Positions 36,089-44,658 are shown, counted from the stretch's first letter. The stretch is 64,000 bases of DNA from Microbacterium invictum (GCF_034421375.1 NZ_CP139779.1:868001-932000), one strand, 5' to 3'. Notes: a model not told the origin generated them from the sequence alone. Numbers and translations are program-made.

Positions 36089-37138
36089 TCAGCCCGCCAC
36101 GTAGAGGATGTCGGAGGTGCCGCGCTCGCCGCCGTTGGAGGGCTGGTTGACGACCTCGCCGTTGAAGTACAGCGTCGACGACCCGCCGCCGTCGAGGTTG
36201 TAGGCGGTGGTCGCGCCGAGGCTCGTCATGATCTCCGCGAGCTCGGTGAGTGTCACCCCCGCGCTGTACCCCGGGGATCGGCCGTCGACGACGACGAACA
36301 CATAGTGGTTGTCGTCGATGATGCCGATCGCCGTGCGCGGCTGGTCGCCCTGGATGGAGTGGTTTCCGACGTTGGTGTCGACTTCGACATCCTCGATGCC
36401 GGCGACCGTCTCGCCGTCTTCGACGATCGCCGGACCGAACGACACGGTGTTCCAGACACCGTCGGCCAGCAGGTCTTCCGCGGTCGTCGCCGTCTCGTCG
36501 TACACCTCGACGTGCCCGTCGAGGAAGAACGCCAGACCCTCGCGGACTCCCTCGTCGCGATAGATCACGCCGTTGCGGATCTCGATGCCGGTCGAACGGA
36601 ACCCGTAGTAGTCGCCGTTGACGGCGAGGATCGCGTCGTTGTCGGACGCGATCTGGCTGGTGGTCTCGGTGATGTTCTCGCCGAACTGGTCTTTCGCGAA
36701 TGCCGAGCGCAGCTGCGTGGCATCTGTCACCGTCACGTCGGCGACGTAGTACGTGACCGTGTCGTCCCCTGTGCCCGTCGTCACGGTGGAGATCGTGATC
36801 GAGGTGTCGTCGTCCGTGTACGACGTGTCGGTGACGACCGCCGTCCCGCCGTCGTCGGTGTCGGTGCTCCCGTCGGTGTCGGTGCCGGCGTCGTCGGTGC
36901 TATCGGTGTCGGTAAGGGTGGAGTTCGCCTCCTCGTACGCCGAGACGTCGGCGATCTCGACGTGTTCGATGAGGAACCGGTCGACCGCCCAGACGGCGGT
37001 GCCGCCCAGCGAGAGCACCACGACGAGGACGGCGCCGATGGCGACGTTCGGCCACCGGCGCCGGCGCCGTTTCCGATCGTCCGCCTGAGGGGCGGAGGCG
37101 GTGGGAAGCGGGGCGGTGACGGTGTTCGGCGAGCGCAT
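36089..37138 (-). CDS. membrane-anchored phosphodiester glycosidase (NAGPA domain)
   Basis: A 349-residue protein: short cytoplasmic tail, one membrane span near residues 31-53, an Asp/Thr-rich linker (about 70-110) and an extracellular NAGPA/DUF2233 domain with NGDYYGFRSTG near residue 172 and the diagnostic YNLDGGGSSTLYFNGEVVNQPSNGGER near the end. The mammalian relative removes GlcNAc from a phosphodiester-linked sugar; bacterial ones act on sugar phosphodiesters in wall polymers. It is the first gene of the five-gene operon, four bases ahead of the glycosyltransferase. Confidence 0.87.
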   Translation of the reverse strand: MRSPNTVTAPLPTASAPQADDRKRRRRRWPNVAIGAVLVVVLSLGGTAVWAVDRFLIEHVEIADVSAYEEANSTLTDTDSTDDAGTDTDGSTDTDDGGTAVVTDTSYTDDDTSITISTVTTGTGDDTVTYYVADVTVTDATQLRSAFAKDQFGENITETTSQIASDNDAILAVNGDYYGFRSTGIEIRNGVIYRDEGVREGLAFFLDGHVEVYDETATTAEDLLADGVWNTVSFGPAIVEDGETVAGIEDVEVDTNVGNHSIQGDQPRTAIGIIDDNHYVFVVVDGRSPGYSAGVTLTELAEIMTSLGATTAYNLDGGGSSTLYFNGEVVNQPSNGGERGTSDILYVAG

Positions 37139-37240
37139 GCCCCCAGGAATACGGGGGCGGCATTGTCCGCACGTTCATGGAGCCTGAGGATTTCCGAAGA
37201 GACGACGCAGGAGGGCGGCCGCGGCAGCTAGCGTGGCCGG

Positions 37241-38200
37241 GTGGGAAGAGCCCGTCGCCGCCGTTCGAGATGGGTGTGGGCCGGGGTCGCCCTCGCGGTC
37301 GCGGTCGTGGCGGTGGCCCTGCCGCACCTGGACACGCAGGCGGGCGGAGTGATCCCGGCCGCGCAGGCGCTCGTTCCGCTCGGAGCCGTCGGGCTGGTGG
37401 TCCTCGCCGTCGTCCCCCTGTTCTTCCGGGCCTGGGCGGCGGCGGCGATCCTCGTCGTGGGTGCGGTGATGGCCGGACTTCCCACCCTCACGCCGCTGCG
37501 TGCCGCAGCGGAGTGCGCGACGACGACGACCGTGACCGTCGTCACCTTCAACGCCAAGTTCGCCGGAGCCGACCCCGCCCTCCTCGCGGAGCGCATCGAC
37601 GAGGCGGGCGCCGACATCGTGGCGCTCGTCGAGACCGACGAGACGCACATCGACGCGGTGCTGAGCGAACGCGGGCTGGCGGCGGCTCTGCCCTACCGCA
37701 CGCGTGAGACGAGCGAAGGCGGGGTGAACGGCAGCGTCATCCTCTCCGCTTTTCCGCTCCGCGATGGAGAGGACATCGAGGGGAGCGTCTTCGATCAGGT
37801 CACCGCGGTCGCGGCCCTTCCCGACGGGGAGGAGTTCCGGGTGGCGGCGGTGCACCCGCCTCCGCCCATCGGCCAGCCCGCGGACTGGCGTGCTGGACTC
37901 GGTGCGCTCGAGCAGTGGATCCGGGAGGCCCCGGATGAGCGTCTGATCGTGGCGGGCGATCTCAACGCCTCGTATGCGCATCCCGCCTTTCGGCACCTCG
38001 CTTCGACGCTGCGCACCGCGGCTGAGGCGGCGGGGCCGATCCCGTGGCCCACCTGGCCCGAGGAGCGCCCGGTGCCGGCGTTCACCGCCATCGATCACGT
38101 CCTCGCGCGCGGTGCCGTTCCGATGGCGTGGGACAGCTTCTCGGTGCCGGGGAGCGATCACCGCGGAGTGGTCGGCGAGTGGTCGCTGTGCGGAGCGTGA
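37241..38200 (+). CDS. membrane-anchored endonuclease/exonuclease/phosphatase family protein
   Basis: A 319-residue protein with three hydrophobic segments in the first 85 residues and an EEP catalytic domain outside, from VVTFNAKFAG (metal-site Asn) near residue 100 through LVETDET, VAGDLNAS near residue 243 and GSDHRGVVGEW at the C-terminus (final catalytic Asp-His). This arrangement is that of secreted DNases or lipid phosphatases. TAGCGT six bases before the GTG start suggests a leaderless message. It is divergent from the glycosidase operon, so a link to cell-surface phospho-polymers is possible. Confidence 0.85.
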   Translation: MGRARRRRSRWVWAGVALAVAVVAVALPHLDTQAGGVIPAAQALVPLGAVGLVVLAVVPLFFRAWAAAAILVVGAVMAGLPTLTPLRAAAECATTTTVTVVTFNAKFAGADPALLAERIDEAGADIVALVETDETHIDAVLSERGLAAALPYRTRETSEGGVNGSVILSAFPLRDGEDIEGSVFDQVTAVAALPDGEEFRVAAVHPPPPIGQPADWRAGLGALEQWIREAPDERLIVAGDLNASYAHPAFRHLASTLRTAAEAAGPIPWPTWPEERPVPAFTAIDHVLARGAVPMAWDSFSVPGSDHRGVVGEWSLCGA

Positions 38201-38226
38201 TCGAGGGTGCGCCGCGAGTGGGCACA

Positions 38227-38389
38227 AGTAAGGGCCGGTCGGAGAGGCTCCCGACCGGCCCTTGTCCCTTGCACCAAGAGTGTCCTGCAATCACATGTCG
38301 GTAGCTGCCACAGCAAAACAACTACCGTGCGAGCACTCTATAACGGCGAGGTAACGAAAGGGAAGGCCTCGTCGTTACCTTTTCGTGAT
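38227..38389. repeat. 163-bp direct repeat, copy 1
   Basis: This copy matches 38428-38590 at 159 of 163 positions by my alignment. Within it, a 13-bp hairpin (38230-38242 with 38251-38263) acts as a likely terminator for the upstream gene. A nested structure follows: AGAGTG/CACTCT (38277-38282, 38334-38339) around CGGTAG/CTACCG (38299-38304, 38322-38327). Last come the direct repeat ATAACG-N5-GTAACG (38340-38356) and a GGTAACG/CGTTACC stem with a TTTT tail (38350-38383). No coding potential is convincing. Confidence 0.9.
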
Positions 38390-38427
38390 TCTCAGGTGGT
38401 CCATAACGTCGGCCTGGGGAGGGACAG

Positions 38428-38590
38428 AGTAAGGGCCGGTCGGTGAGGCTCCCGACCGGCCCTTGTCCCTTGCACCAAGAGTGTCCTGCAATCACATGTC
38501 GGTAGCTGCCACAGCAAAACAACTACCGTGCGAGCACTCTATAACGGCGAGGTAACGAAAGGGAAGGCCCTGCCGTTACCTTTTCGTGAT
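38428..38590. repeat. 163-bp direct repeat, copy 2
   Basis: The second copy starts 201 bp after the first; the 38-bp spacer between them is unrelated. Differences are one base in the loop of the first hairpin and three in the loop of the last, so every stem is unchanged. It ends 14 bases before the stop codon of the ABC permease gene, which converges on it. Together the two copies fill the 404-base gap between genes. Confidence 0.9.
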
Positions 38591-38604
38591 CGATCTTCTC
38601 CGGG

Positions 38605-39468
38605 CTACGAGAGCACGTCCTTCGTCGCGAACCGGAGCACCGCCGCGGCTCCGAACACCACGACATAGCCGGCCTGCAGCAGGGCGTTGGCCGCGAACGA
38701 GTCCCAGATGACGGGGGAGCGGAGCAGATCGCCGAAGTCCAGCCACCGGTCGGTGAACAGCCACGGATGCAGAGCGTCCAGCTGGGGGATCGCCCCGACG
38801 ATCTGCGTGGCCACGGCGAGGATCGCCGTCGCCGCCATCGCACCGATCGGCACCGTGGTCAGGGTCGAGAGGAAGAGGCCGATCGCCGAGAGGCCGATGA
38901 GCGAGATCGATGCGTAGGCGGCGACCGCGAGCAGTCGCAGCAGCCCCTCGCCCGTCGACACCTGGGCGCCCGACACGAGGGTGACCGGCCCGATCGGGAA
39001 CAGGATGGCGCCCACGATCGATCCGACGAGCACCACGGTGAGGGTGGCGGCAACGCAGAACACGACGGCGCTGAGGTACTTGACCAGGAGAAGACGGATG
39101 CGACCGGCGGGCGCGATCAGCAAGTAGCGGAGGGTCCCGTGGCTCGCCTCGCCCGCGATCGCGTCGCCGGCCGTGACGCTGACGGTCAGCGGGAGGAAGA
39201 GCGGGATCGCCACGGTGAGGGCGGCCAGCCCGACGAACAGCCCATTGTCGGTGATCTGATCCAGGAACGCGGGGCCGCGCCCAGGGTCCGAGCCGCCGAC
39301 GAATCGGATGGCCACGCCGAGCAGGACGGGGATGAGCGCCAGCGCGCCGAGCATCGCCCACGTTCGCCACCGTCGGAACTGCACCGACAGTTCATTGCCC
39401 AGCAGCGTGAGCGTCCCCCATCCACCGGGGGCCGACGATCGCGCGGCGACGGACTCACGCGACGACAT
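38605..39468 (-). CDS. ABC-2 type transporter permease
   Basis: A 287-residue membrane protein with six hydrophobic segments and a hydrophilic N-terminal stretch. AGDAIAGEASHGTLRYLLIAPAGRIRLLLVKYL near residues 99-130 is typical of ABC-2 exporters with the conserved E-GTLRYLL element. Its start overlaps the end of the ATPase gene by 14 bases, so they form one exporter. The cargo is unknown. The LolA-like gene two places upstream hints at a lipid- or lipoprotein-related substrate, but this is only context. Confidence 0.87.
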   Translation of the reverse strand: MSSRESVAARSSAPGGWGTLTLLGNELSVQFRRWRTWAMLGALALIPVLLGVAIRFVGGSDPGRGPAFLDQITDNGLFVGLAALTVAIPLFLPLTVSVTAGDAIAGEASHGTLRYLLIAPAGRIRLLLVKYLSAVVFCVAATLTVVLVGSIVGAILFPIGPVTLVSGAQVSTGEGLLRLLAVAAYASISLIGLSAIGLFLSTLTTVPIGAMAATAILAVATQIVGAIPQLDALHPWLFTDRWLDFGDLLRSPVIWDSFAANALLQAGYVVVFGAAAVLRFATKDVLS

Positions 39469-40432
39469 CGAAACCCTCCCCCGTCAGCTCCACGAAGCGC
39501 TGCTCGAGGCTCTCGGTCACGACGGCGAAGCCCCGAACGCGGACACCGGCGCCGACGAGGGCCGCCACGATCGCCTCGGGAGAGGCCGTCTCGGGAAGGG
39601 AACCGGTGAGCGTCTCGCGGTCGGACGAGGCATCCGCGGCATCCGTCCCGACACCGAGCGACGCGAGCACCCCGCGCGCCGATGCGAGGTCAGGGGTCTG
39701 CACCCGCACCCGCGCCCGCGCATCCGAGCGACGGAAGTCGTCGAGGGTGCCCTGGGCGACGAGGCGGCCGCCGCTCATCACTCCGACGTGGGTGCAGAGC
39801 TGCTCGACCTCGGCGAGCAGGTGGCTGGAGACGAAGACGGTCGTGCCGTCCGCTGCGAACGAGCGGATCAGCGCCCGCACTTCGCGGGTGCCCTGCGGGT
39901 CGAGACCGTTGGTCGGCTCGTCCAGCACGAGCAGGTCGCGCGGCATGAGGAGTGCGCTTGCGAGCCCGAGGCGCTGCTTCATCCCGAGCGAGTACGCCTG
40001 CGCCTTCTTCTTCGCCGCGTGGGACAGACCGACGCGGTCGAGCGCGGTCGCCACCCGCTGTCGGCGCGTACGACCGGACGAGTGCCGATCGGCGGCGTCG
40101 AAGCGGCGGAGGTTCTGCTCACCGGTGAGGAACGGCGAGAAGGCCGGACCCTCGACGAGAGCGCCCACCCGTGGCAGGACGTTGTCCAGCGAGCGCGGCA
40201 TCGCCTCTCCGAGCACCTCGGCCTCACCGCTGCTCGGGCGGACGAGGCCCAGGAGCATTCGGATCGTCGTGGTCTTCCCCGACCCGTTCGGCCCCAGGAA
40301 GCCGAAGACCGAGCCCCGGGGAACGGCGATATCGACCCCGTCGACCGCGGTCTGGCTGCCGAACCGCTTCGTCAGGCCGCGCGTCTGGACGGCCAGCTCT
40401 GCGGCGCGGGTCTCATCAGGACGGGTCGTCAC
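39455..40432 (-). CDS. ABC transporter ATP-binding protein
   Basis: A 325-residue single-domain ATPase of the CcmA/drug-exporter class. Walker A is GPNGSGKTTT near residue 47, the signature is YSLGMKQRLGLASALL, and Walker B is DLLVLDEPTNGLDPQG near residue 162, with the switch His in FVSSHLLAEVEQL. About 90 residues after the ATPase core form a C-terminal extension like that of DrrA-type proteins. Translation starts at a GTG nine bases after the LolA-like gene, and the gene is coupled to the permease. Confidence 0.9.
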   Translation of the reverse strand: MTTRPDETRAAELAVQTRGLTKRFGSQTAVDGVDIAVPRGSVFGFLGPNGSGKTTTIRMLLGLVRPSSGEAEVLGEAMPRSLDNVLPRVGALVEGPAFSPFLTGEQNLRRFDAADRHSSGRTRRQRVATALDRVGLSHAAKKKAQAYSLGMKQRLGLASALLMPRDLLVLDEPTNGLDPQGTREVRALIRSFAADGTTVFVSSHLLAEVEQLCTHVGVMSGGRLVAQGTLDDFRRSDARARVRVQTPDLASARGVLASLGVGTDAADASSDRETLTGSLPETASPEAIVAALVGAGVRVRGFAVVTESLEQRFVELTGEGFDVVA

Positions 40433-40441
40433 CGGCGGGCG

Positions 40442-41572
40442 TCAGCGTCCCGCGACGTCGACCAGGAGCTGTGTGGGCACGGCGCCGATGAGGATCCGCC
40501 CGTCGTCGGTGATCATCACGCTCATCAGCGAGGTCTGGATGACCCGGCCGCCGTCCACGGCGGTGGTGAGGCTGTCGAGCATCGCCCGCTGCTCGGCGTC
40601 CATGCCCGGGTTCGCCAGTTCGACCACGGCGGACCAGCCCTCACCGACGACGCGGGGAGCCGTCTCATCCTGCGGCGTCGAGAGCTCGCCCTGTTCCCGC
40701 TCGGTCGGAAGGGGCACGTCCTTCTCGGTCACATCGAGGCCGGCGCCGGGTTCGAACGCGAAGACGCTCGCGTCGGGGGCCGAGAAGTAGACCTGCGTGA
40801 ACGCGACCTGGAAGGCGGGTTCGGTGACACCCCGTGCGGTGACGGAAGCCGAGAGGGCGACGCCGGTCTCGCCGTCGATGGCGAACCGCACGTCGCCGAC
40901 CAGGGTGTCGTCGGTGCGGGGTGCCAGGACCAGCTCGTAGACCTCACGTCCGGCGACCCTCGCGTCGGTGCCGACGGTCACCTCGGTACTCTCGTCCAGG
41001 CGCGCGAGCGCGTCGTCGAGCATCTCGTCGGGGGTCGGCAGCACGTCGCCGGCCTCGGGCTTCTCGGCGTCCTCTCCGTAGGCATCCCGCAGCTCTTCGT
41101 CGTCCGGCAGCACCAGCTTCGTCGCCGACTGGCTCTCGCTGTCGACGTACCAGACCTCGCGGGCCGCCTCGTCGACGTACACATTGCGCTCGCCGAGTTC
41201 GTCGAGCACCTGCAGGCGGGCGCTGTCGCCGTCGAGATACACCTTGGCGGTGTGCGAGCCGGTGACGAGCGCGATCAGATCGTCGAGTTGAGCCGACGAA
41301 TCACCCTCGCCGGCAGCGTCGTCCATCGATCCCGTGAGTGCGCCGAGATCGGGGAGGCCCAGCTCCGACGTCTGCTCGATCGTGCCGCTGAGCGCCTCGA
41401 CCTCGCTCGCCGCCGCGAACTCGATCAGTTCCTGCGGGGTCTTGTCCGGGAGGTCGACGGCGCCGCTGGCAGCCATCGGCACCGCGATCGCTGCCCCCGC
41501 GAGGAGGGGCACCGCAACGACCGAGGTCCAGATCAACGGACGACGGATGCGTGCGCGCGGGCCGGGGTTCAT
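40442..41572 (-). CDS. LolA-like (DUF2092-type) exported protein
   Basis: A 376-residue exported protein with an N-terminal membrane segment (about 13-33) acting as signal or anchor, then a beta-rich domain of the LolA/lipoprotein-carrier fold: GSHTAKVYLDGDSARLQVLDELGERNVYVDE and later VFAFEPGAGLDV. Such proteins next to ABC exporters in Actinobacteria are usually annotated as outer-membrane-lipoprotein-carrier relatives although no outer membrane exists. Function is unknown. TAGCCT six bases before the ATG indicates a leaderless start for this three-gene operon. Confidence 0.75.
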   Translation of the reverse strand: MNPGPRARIRRPLIWTSVVAVPLLAGAAIAVPMAASGAVDLPDKTPQELIEFAAASEVEALSGTIEQTSELGLPDLGALTGSMDDAAGEGDSSAQLDDLIALVTGSHTAKVYLDGDSARLQVLDELGERNVYVDEAAREVWYVDSESQSATKLVLPDDEELRDAYGEDAEKPEAGDVLPTPDEMLDDALARLDESTEVTVGTDARVAGREVYELVLAPRTDDTLVGDVRFAIDGETGVALSASVTARGVTEPAFQVAFTQVYFSAPDASVFAFEPGAGLDVTEKDVPLPTEREQGELSTPQDETAPRVVGEGWSAVVELANPGMDAEQRAMLDSLTTAVDGGRVIQTSLMSVMITDDGRILIGAVPTQLLVDVAGR

Positions 41573-41623
41573 GCGACCAGGCTACGCCGGTCGCGGCGTT
41601 CCGACCCGGGTCACGGCGAACCC

Positions 41624-42883
41624 TCAGATTGCGTGCTGTACGCGGCGAAGGGGCGAGAACGCGACGATGAGCGCGGCGACGGCGAAGATGCCGGCAGCCA
41701 CGCCGAGGGTGGTCTGGTACCCGAGCTGGACCATCAGGATGCCGGTGAGGAGGGCTCCGACGAAGAAGATGACGCGGTTGATCGTGCGGATCGTGGCGTT
41801 CATCCGTCCCTGGATGTCGTCGGGCGCGACCGACTGGCGGTAGGAGATGTCGTTCGCATCTTCGATGCCCATGCCGAGGCCCCACAGGAGTTGCGTGAGC
41901 GCGACGACGACCAGGACGGGGGCGGTGCCGCTCGCGGCGGTCAGGGGGGCGATCGCCAGGGTGAGCCAGGGGATGACCACGAGGGAGCGCCCGAGGAGGA
42001 TGGCGTGCCCCGCGCCGAGGCGCGCGCCGACCCGCGGTGCGACGAGCGCCCCCGCGAAGCCGCCGATTCCGCCGGCGGCCAGGGCTATGCCGAATGCCCA
42101 CGAGGGGAGGCCGAGCTCGCGCAGGACGTAGACCGCCAGCACCGTGGCGACGATGCTGTTCGCCAGGAACCAGACGTGGATCGAGATCGCCAGGGGGCGA
42201 AGCGTGCGATGCCCGTAGGTGTATCGCATGCCCTCCGCGATCTCGTGTCCGACATGTCGTCCCGGCGGTCGCGGTGAGCTCGGCGGCTCGTACACCACGA
42301 TGCGGGACTGCAGGAGCGCGGCGATTGCGCTGATCATGGCCTCGATGGCGAACAGCACCGCGGGTCCCACGAGGTTCAGGAGGATCCCGCCCAGGGCGGG
42401 CCCGGCGGTTCCGGCGACGGTCTCGCTCTGGCCGAGCCGGGCGTTGGCCTGAACCAGCGAGGAGCGCGGGGCGATGCGGGGGAGGAGGGGTTGCGCGGCG
42501 GAGTCGGCGAAGAGGGTCAGCACGCCGAGCGCGAGGGTGACCGCAGCGAGGGTCCAGAAGTCCAGGGTGCCGGTGAGCAGGAGCACGGCGAGCACGATGA
42601 ACACGAAGGCTCGTCCGATGCTGGTGAGCACGAGAGTCCGCTGGCGTCGCCATCGATCCATCAGCGCGCCCACCACGAGACCGAGGAAGAGGTAGGGCAC
42701 GACGCTCAGCGCACTGAGGATGCTGATCTGCGACGGGGTCGCCTCGAGGATGGTGACGATGACGACCTGGATGGCGACGGTCGCCATGCTGCCGCCGACC
42801 GCCCGGAGGCTCGACGCCCCCCAGAAGTACGCGAAGGGTCGTAGCCGCAGGATCTCGCCGCCGCCTTCCCCTCCCTCGCCCAT
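41624..42883 (-). CDS. MFS transporter
   Basis: A 419-residue major-facilitator protein with twelve hydrophobic segments. The loop 2-3 motif appears as GALMDRWRRQRTLVLT near residue 60 and the overall pattern resembles MFS_3 (enterobactin exporter/macrolide efflux-like) proteins. I place the start at the ATG 42883, since TAGTCT lies six bases upstream and a GTG two codons earlier would be in the leader. The substrate is unknown; export of a drug or siderophore-like compound is typical for the group. Confidence 0.85.
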   Translation of the reverse strand: MGEGGEGGGEILRLRPFAYFWGASSLRAVGGSMATVAIQVVIVTILEATPSQISILSALSVVPYLFLGLVVGALMDRWRRQRTLVLTSIGRAFVFIVLAVLLLTGTLDFWTLAAVTLALGVLTLFADSAAQPLLPRIAPRSSLVQANARLGQSETVAGTAGPALGGILLNLVGPAVLFAIEAMISAIAALLQSRIVVYEPPSSPRPPGRHVGHEIAEGMRYTYGHRTLRPLAISIHVWFLANSIVATVLAVYVLRELGLPSWAFGIALAAGGIGGFAGALVAPRVGARLGAGHAILLGRSLVVIPWLTLAIAPLTAASGTAPVLVVVALTQLLWGLGMGIEDANDISYRQSVAPDDIQGRMNATIRTINRVIFFVGALLTGILMVQLGYQTTLGVAAGIFAVAALIVAFSPLRRVQHAI

Positions 42884-42970
42884 GGCCACAGACTAGGCCC
42901 GGGATGTTCGTGGAAATGTCATCCTTTCGGGGGACGCGAAGGGTCGGGACGTTCTCCTAGCCTGGTTCGC

Positions 42971-43255
42971 ATGACTGACGTCTTCGGCTGGGCAACCGTC
43001 GCGCTCGTGCTTGTCATCCCCGTCCTTTTCATCGGTGTGGGCGTCGCGTCGCTCCGGCACCGCGACGTCGCGGACGGCTCGGTACCGTCATCCGGAGGGC
43101 TTCTCGGGTTCGACGAACTCTTCCACCCGGCGGCTCACGATGCCCGACTGGCGTGGGAGGCGGAACAGCAGATCCCCGTTCCCGCTCCGACGCCCGACCG
43201 GGGGCCTGGTGTCATCGCGAACGGGAAGACGATCGTCATCGAGGTGGCCGACTGA
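42971..43255 (+). CDS. small membrane protein of unknown function
   Basis: A 94-residue protein with one membrane span at about residues 8-27 (ATVALVLVIPVLFIGVGVASL) and a soluble tail rich in Pro and charged residues. I do not recognise a family. TAGCCT with a seven-base gap to the ATG is a leaderless promoter. It is divergent from the MFS gene across 87 bases. GC3 and the clean start make it a probable real gene. Confidence 0.7.
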   Translation: MTDVFGWATVALVLVIPVLFIGVGVASLRHRDVADGSVPSSGGLLGFDELFHPAAHDARLAWEAEQQIPVPAPTPDRGPGVIANGKTIVIEVAD

Positions 43256-43318
43256 TCTTCGCCAGGACGCAGCGCGAGGGCGTTCCCCATGTCCGGAGGG
43301 GGGACTACCGTGCTCCTC

Positions 43319-44302
43319 ATGTCGATCGATGAGCGCACGCTGACCTGGATGCTCGATACCGACCCCGCTCTGCGGTGGCAGGTGGAGAAGGATGTCGCCC
43401 ACGCGCCGCCCGAGGTCTGGCGGGCGACCCGCGATCGCGTCCCGCACGAGGGATGGGGGGCGCTGCTGCTGTCGAAGCAGGACGCCGACGGCCAGTGGGC
43501 CGGCGGCGCGTACTTTCCCGCGGGGTATTTCGACAGTGAAGAGGCGCAGCAGCCGGGGCAGCCCTGGAACGCGACGACCTGGACGTTGAAAGACCTGCGC
43601 GAGTTCGGGGTTCCCGCCCACGCGCTCGGTGGCACGGCGGACAAGCTCGCGCAGAACAGCCGCTGGGAGTACGACGACCTGCCGTACTGGGGTGGAGAAG
43701 TGGATGTGTGCATCAACTCCTTCACCCTCGCCAACGGTGCGTGGCTCGGTGTCGACATGTCGGCTCTTGCCGAGTGGTTCCGCGAGCACCGTCTCGCCGA
43801 CGGGGGCTGGAACTGCGAGGCCGAGGAGGGCGACTCGGTGCGTTCGTCGTTCCATTCCACGCTCAACGCCTTGCGCGGTCTCCTCGCCTACCAGCGGATC
43901 ACCGGCGACCGCTCGCTGACCGAGGTGCGGCGCAGCGGCGAGGAGTACCTGCTGTCTCGGAAGCTGCTGTACCGGGCGTCGACCGGCGAGGTGGTCGCGC
44001 CATTCGCTACGCACTTCTTGTATCCCAACCGGCATGTCTACAGCGCACTCGCAGCGCTCGACTACTTCCGGGATGCCGCGGATTTCGACGGCACCCCGCC
44101 GGACGAACGCCTCGCCGAGGCAGTAGAGCTGGTACGGAGTCAGAGGCAGCCCGACGGCACCTGGATCCAGTCCCGCCGGCTGCCCGGCCGGGTCTGGTTC
44201 CACATGGATGTTCCGGAGGGCGAGCCCTCCCCGTGGCTGACCCTCATCGGCACCCGGGTGCTTGAGTGGTGGGACACCACGCACGACGTCGCCGTCGCCT
44301 GA
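43319..44302 (+). CDS. prenyltransferase/squalene-cyclase-like alpha-toroid protein
   Basis: A 327-residue soluble protein with repeated helical pairs ending in motifs like DGQWAGGAYF, DGGWNCEAEE and DGTWIQSRRL, which are QW-type repeats of the terpenoid-cyclase/prenyltransferase toroid fold. The DXDD acid motif of true squalene-hopene cyclases is not visible, so cyclase activity is doubtful. TACCGT with a seven-base gap decides for the ATG at 43319 over an in-frame ATG ten codons earlier. No linked isoprenoid genes are present. Confidence 0.75.
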   Translation: MSIDERTLTWMLDTDPALRWQVEKDVAHAPPEVWRATRDRVPHEGWGALLLSKQDADGQWAGGAYFPAGYFDSEEAQQPGQPWNATTWTLKDLREFGVPAHALGGTADKLAQNSRWEYDDLPYWGGEVDVCINSFTLANGAWLGVDMSALAEWFREHRLADGGWNCEAEEGDSVRSSFHSTLNALRGLLAYQRITGDRSLTEVRRSGEEYLLSRKLLYRASTGEVVAPFATHFLYPNRHVYSALAALDYFRDAADFDGTPPDERLAEAVELVRSQRQPDGTWIQSRRLPGRVWFHMDVPEGEPSPWLTLIGTRVLEWWDTTHDVAVA

Positions 44303-44313
44303 CGGCGTCGGGG

Positions 44314-44616
44314 TCAGTGGTGCAGCGGGGAGCCCACGACATCGAACCGGAATCCCCCGAAATCGCCGGAAAGCAGGGGCCGAGCCTCGGCGATCTGCGC
44401 CTGCACCTCGGGTAACGACAGCGACGCCCGGTGCGCCTCGGCGCTCTTCCACAGCTCCATCACGAACACCGTGTCGGGCTGGGTGTCGTCGGCGCCGACC
44501 TCGTAGGCGAGGCACCCGATATCGGCGAGGACGCTGCTCGGCCGGGTCAGCTGGGCGATCAGCTCGTCGCGTTTTCCGGGCTGTGCGCCCAGCGTTCCGA
44601 CATTCACAAAGGTCAT
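44314..44616 (-). CDS. antibiotic biosynthesis monooxygenase (ABM) domain protein
   Basis: A 100-residue dimeric ferredoxin-like protein: TFVNVGTLGAQPGKRDELIAQL at the start and VFVMELWKSAEAHRASLSLPEVQAQI in the second half, matching the YgiN/ABM family of small cofactor-free monooxygenases or quinol-binding proteins. TAGGGT seven bases before the ATG at 44616 gives a leaderless start and rules out the longer frame. Substrate unknown. It converges on the toroid gene, with only 11 bases between stops. Confidence 0.85.
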   Translation of the reverse strand: MTFVNVGTLGAQPGKRDELIAQLTRPSSVLADIGCLAYEVGADDTQPDTVFVMELWKSAEAHRASLSLPEVQAQIAEARPLLSGDFGGFRFDVVGSPLHH

Positions 44617-44658
44617 GACGGGCACCCTAGTCCGGGGCACCCCCACGCGGTGTGCCGC

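Noticed and set aside
38340..38356. ATAACG-N5-GTAACG as a definite MtrA binding site
   Set aside because: Only the half-site resemblance supports it, and there is no typical target gene (resuscitation factor or hydrolase) next to it. Kept only as a remark.
38322..38522. Short minus-strand frames beginning MFCCGSYRHVIAGHSW in each copy of the 163-bp repeat
   Set aside because: The shared peptide simply follows from the DNA repeat; there is no ribosome-binding site, the frames diverge outside the repeat, and they cross strong hairpins.
39308..42277. A 989-codon open frame on the plus strand across the ABC exporter and LolA-like genes
   Set aside because: It is antisense to three well-supported minus-strand genes with clear motifs. 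Long antisense frames are expected in DNA with this GC3 bias, and its translation is Arg/Gly/Asp-rich without any domain.
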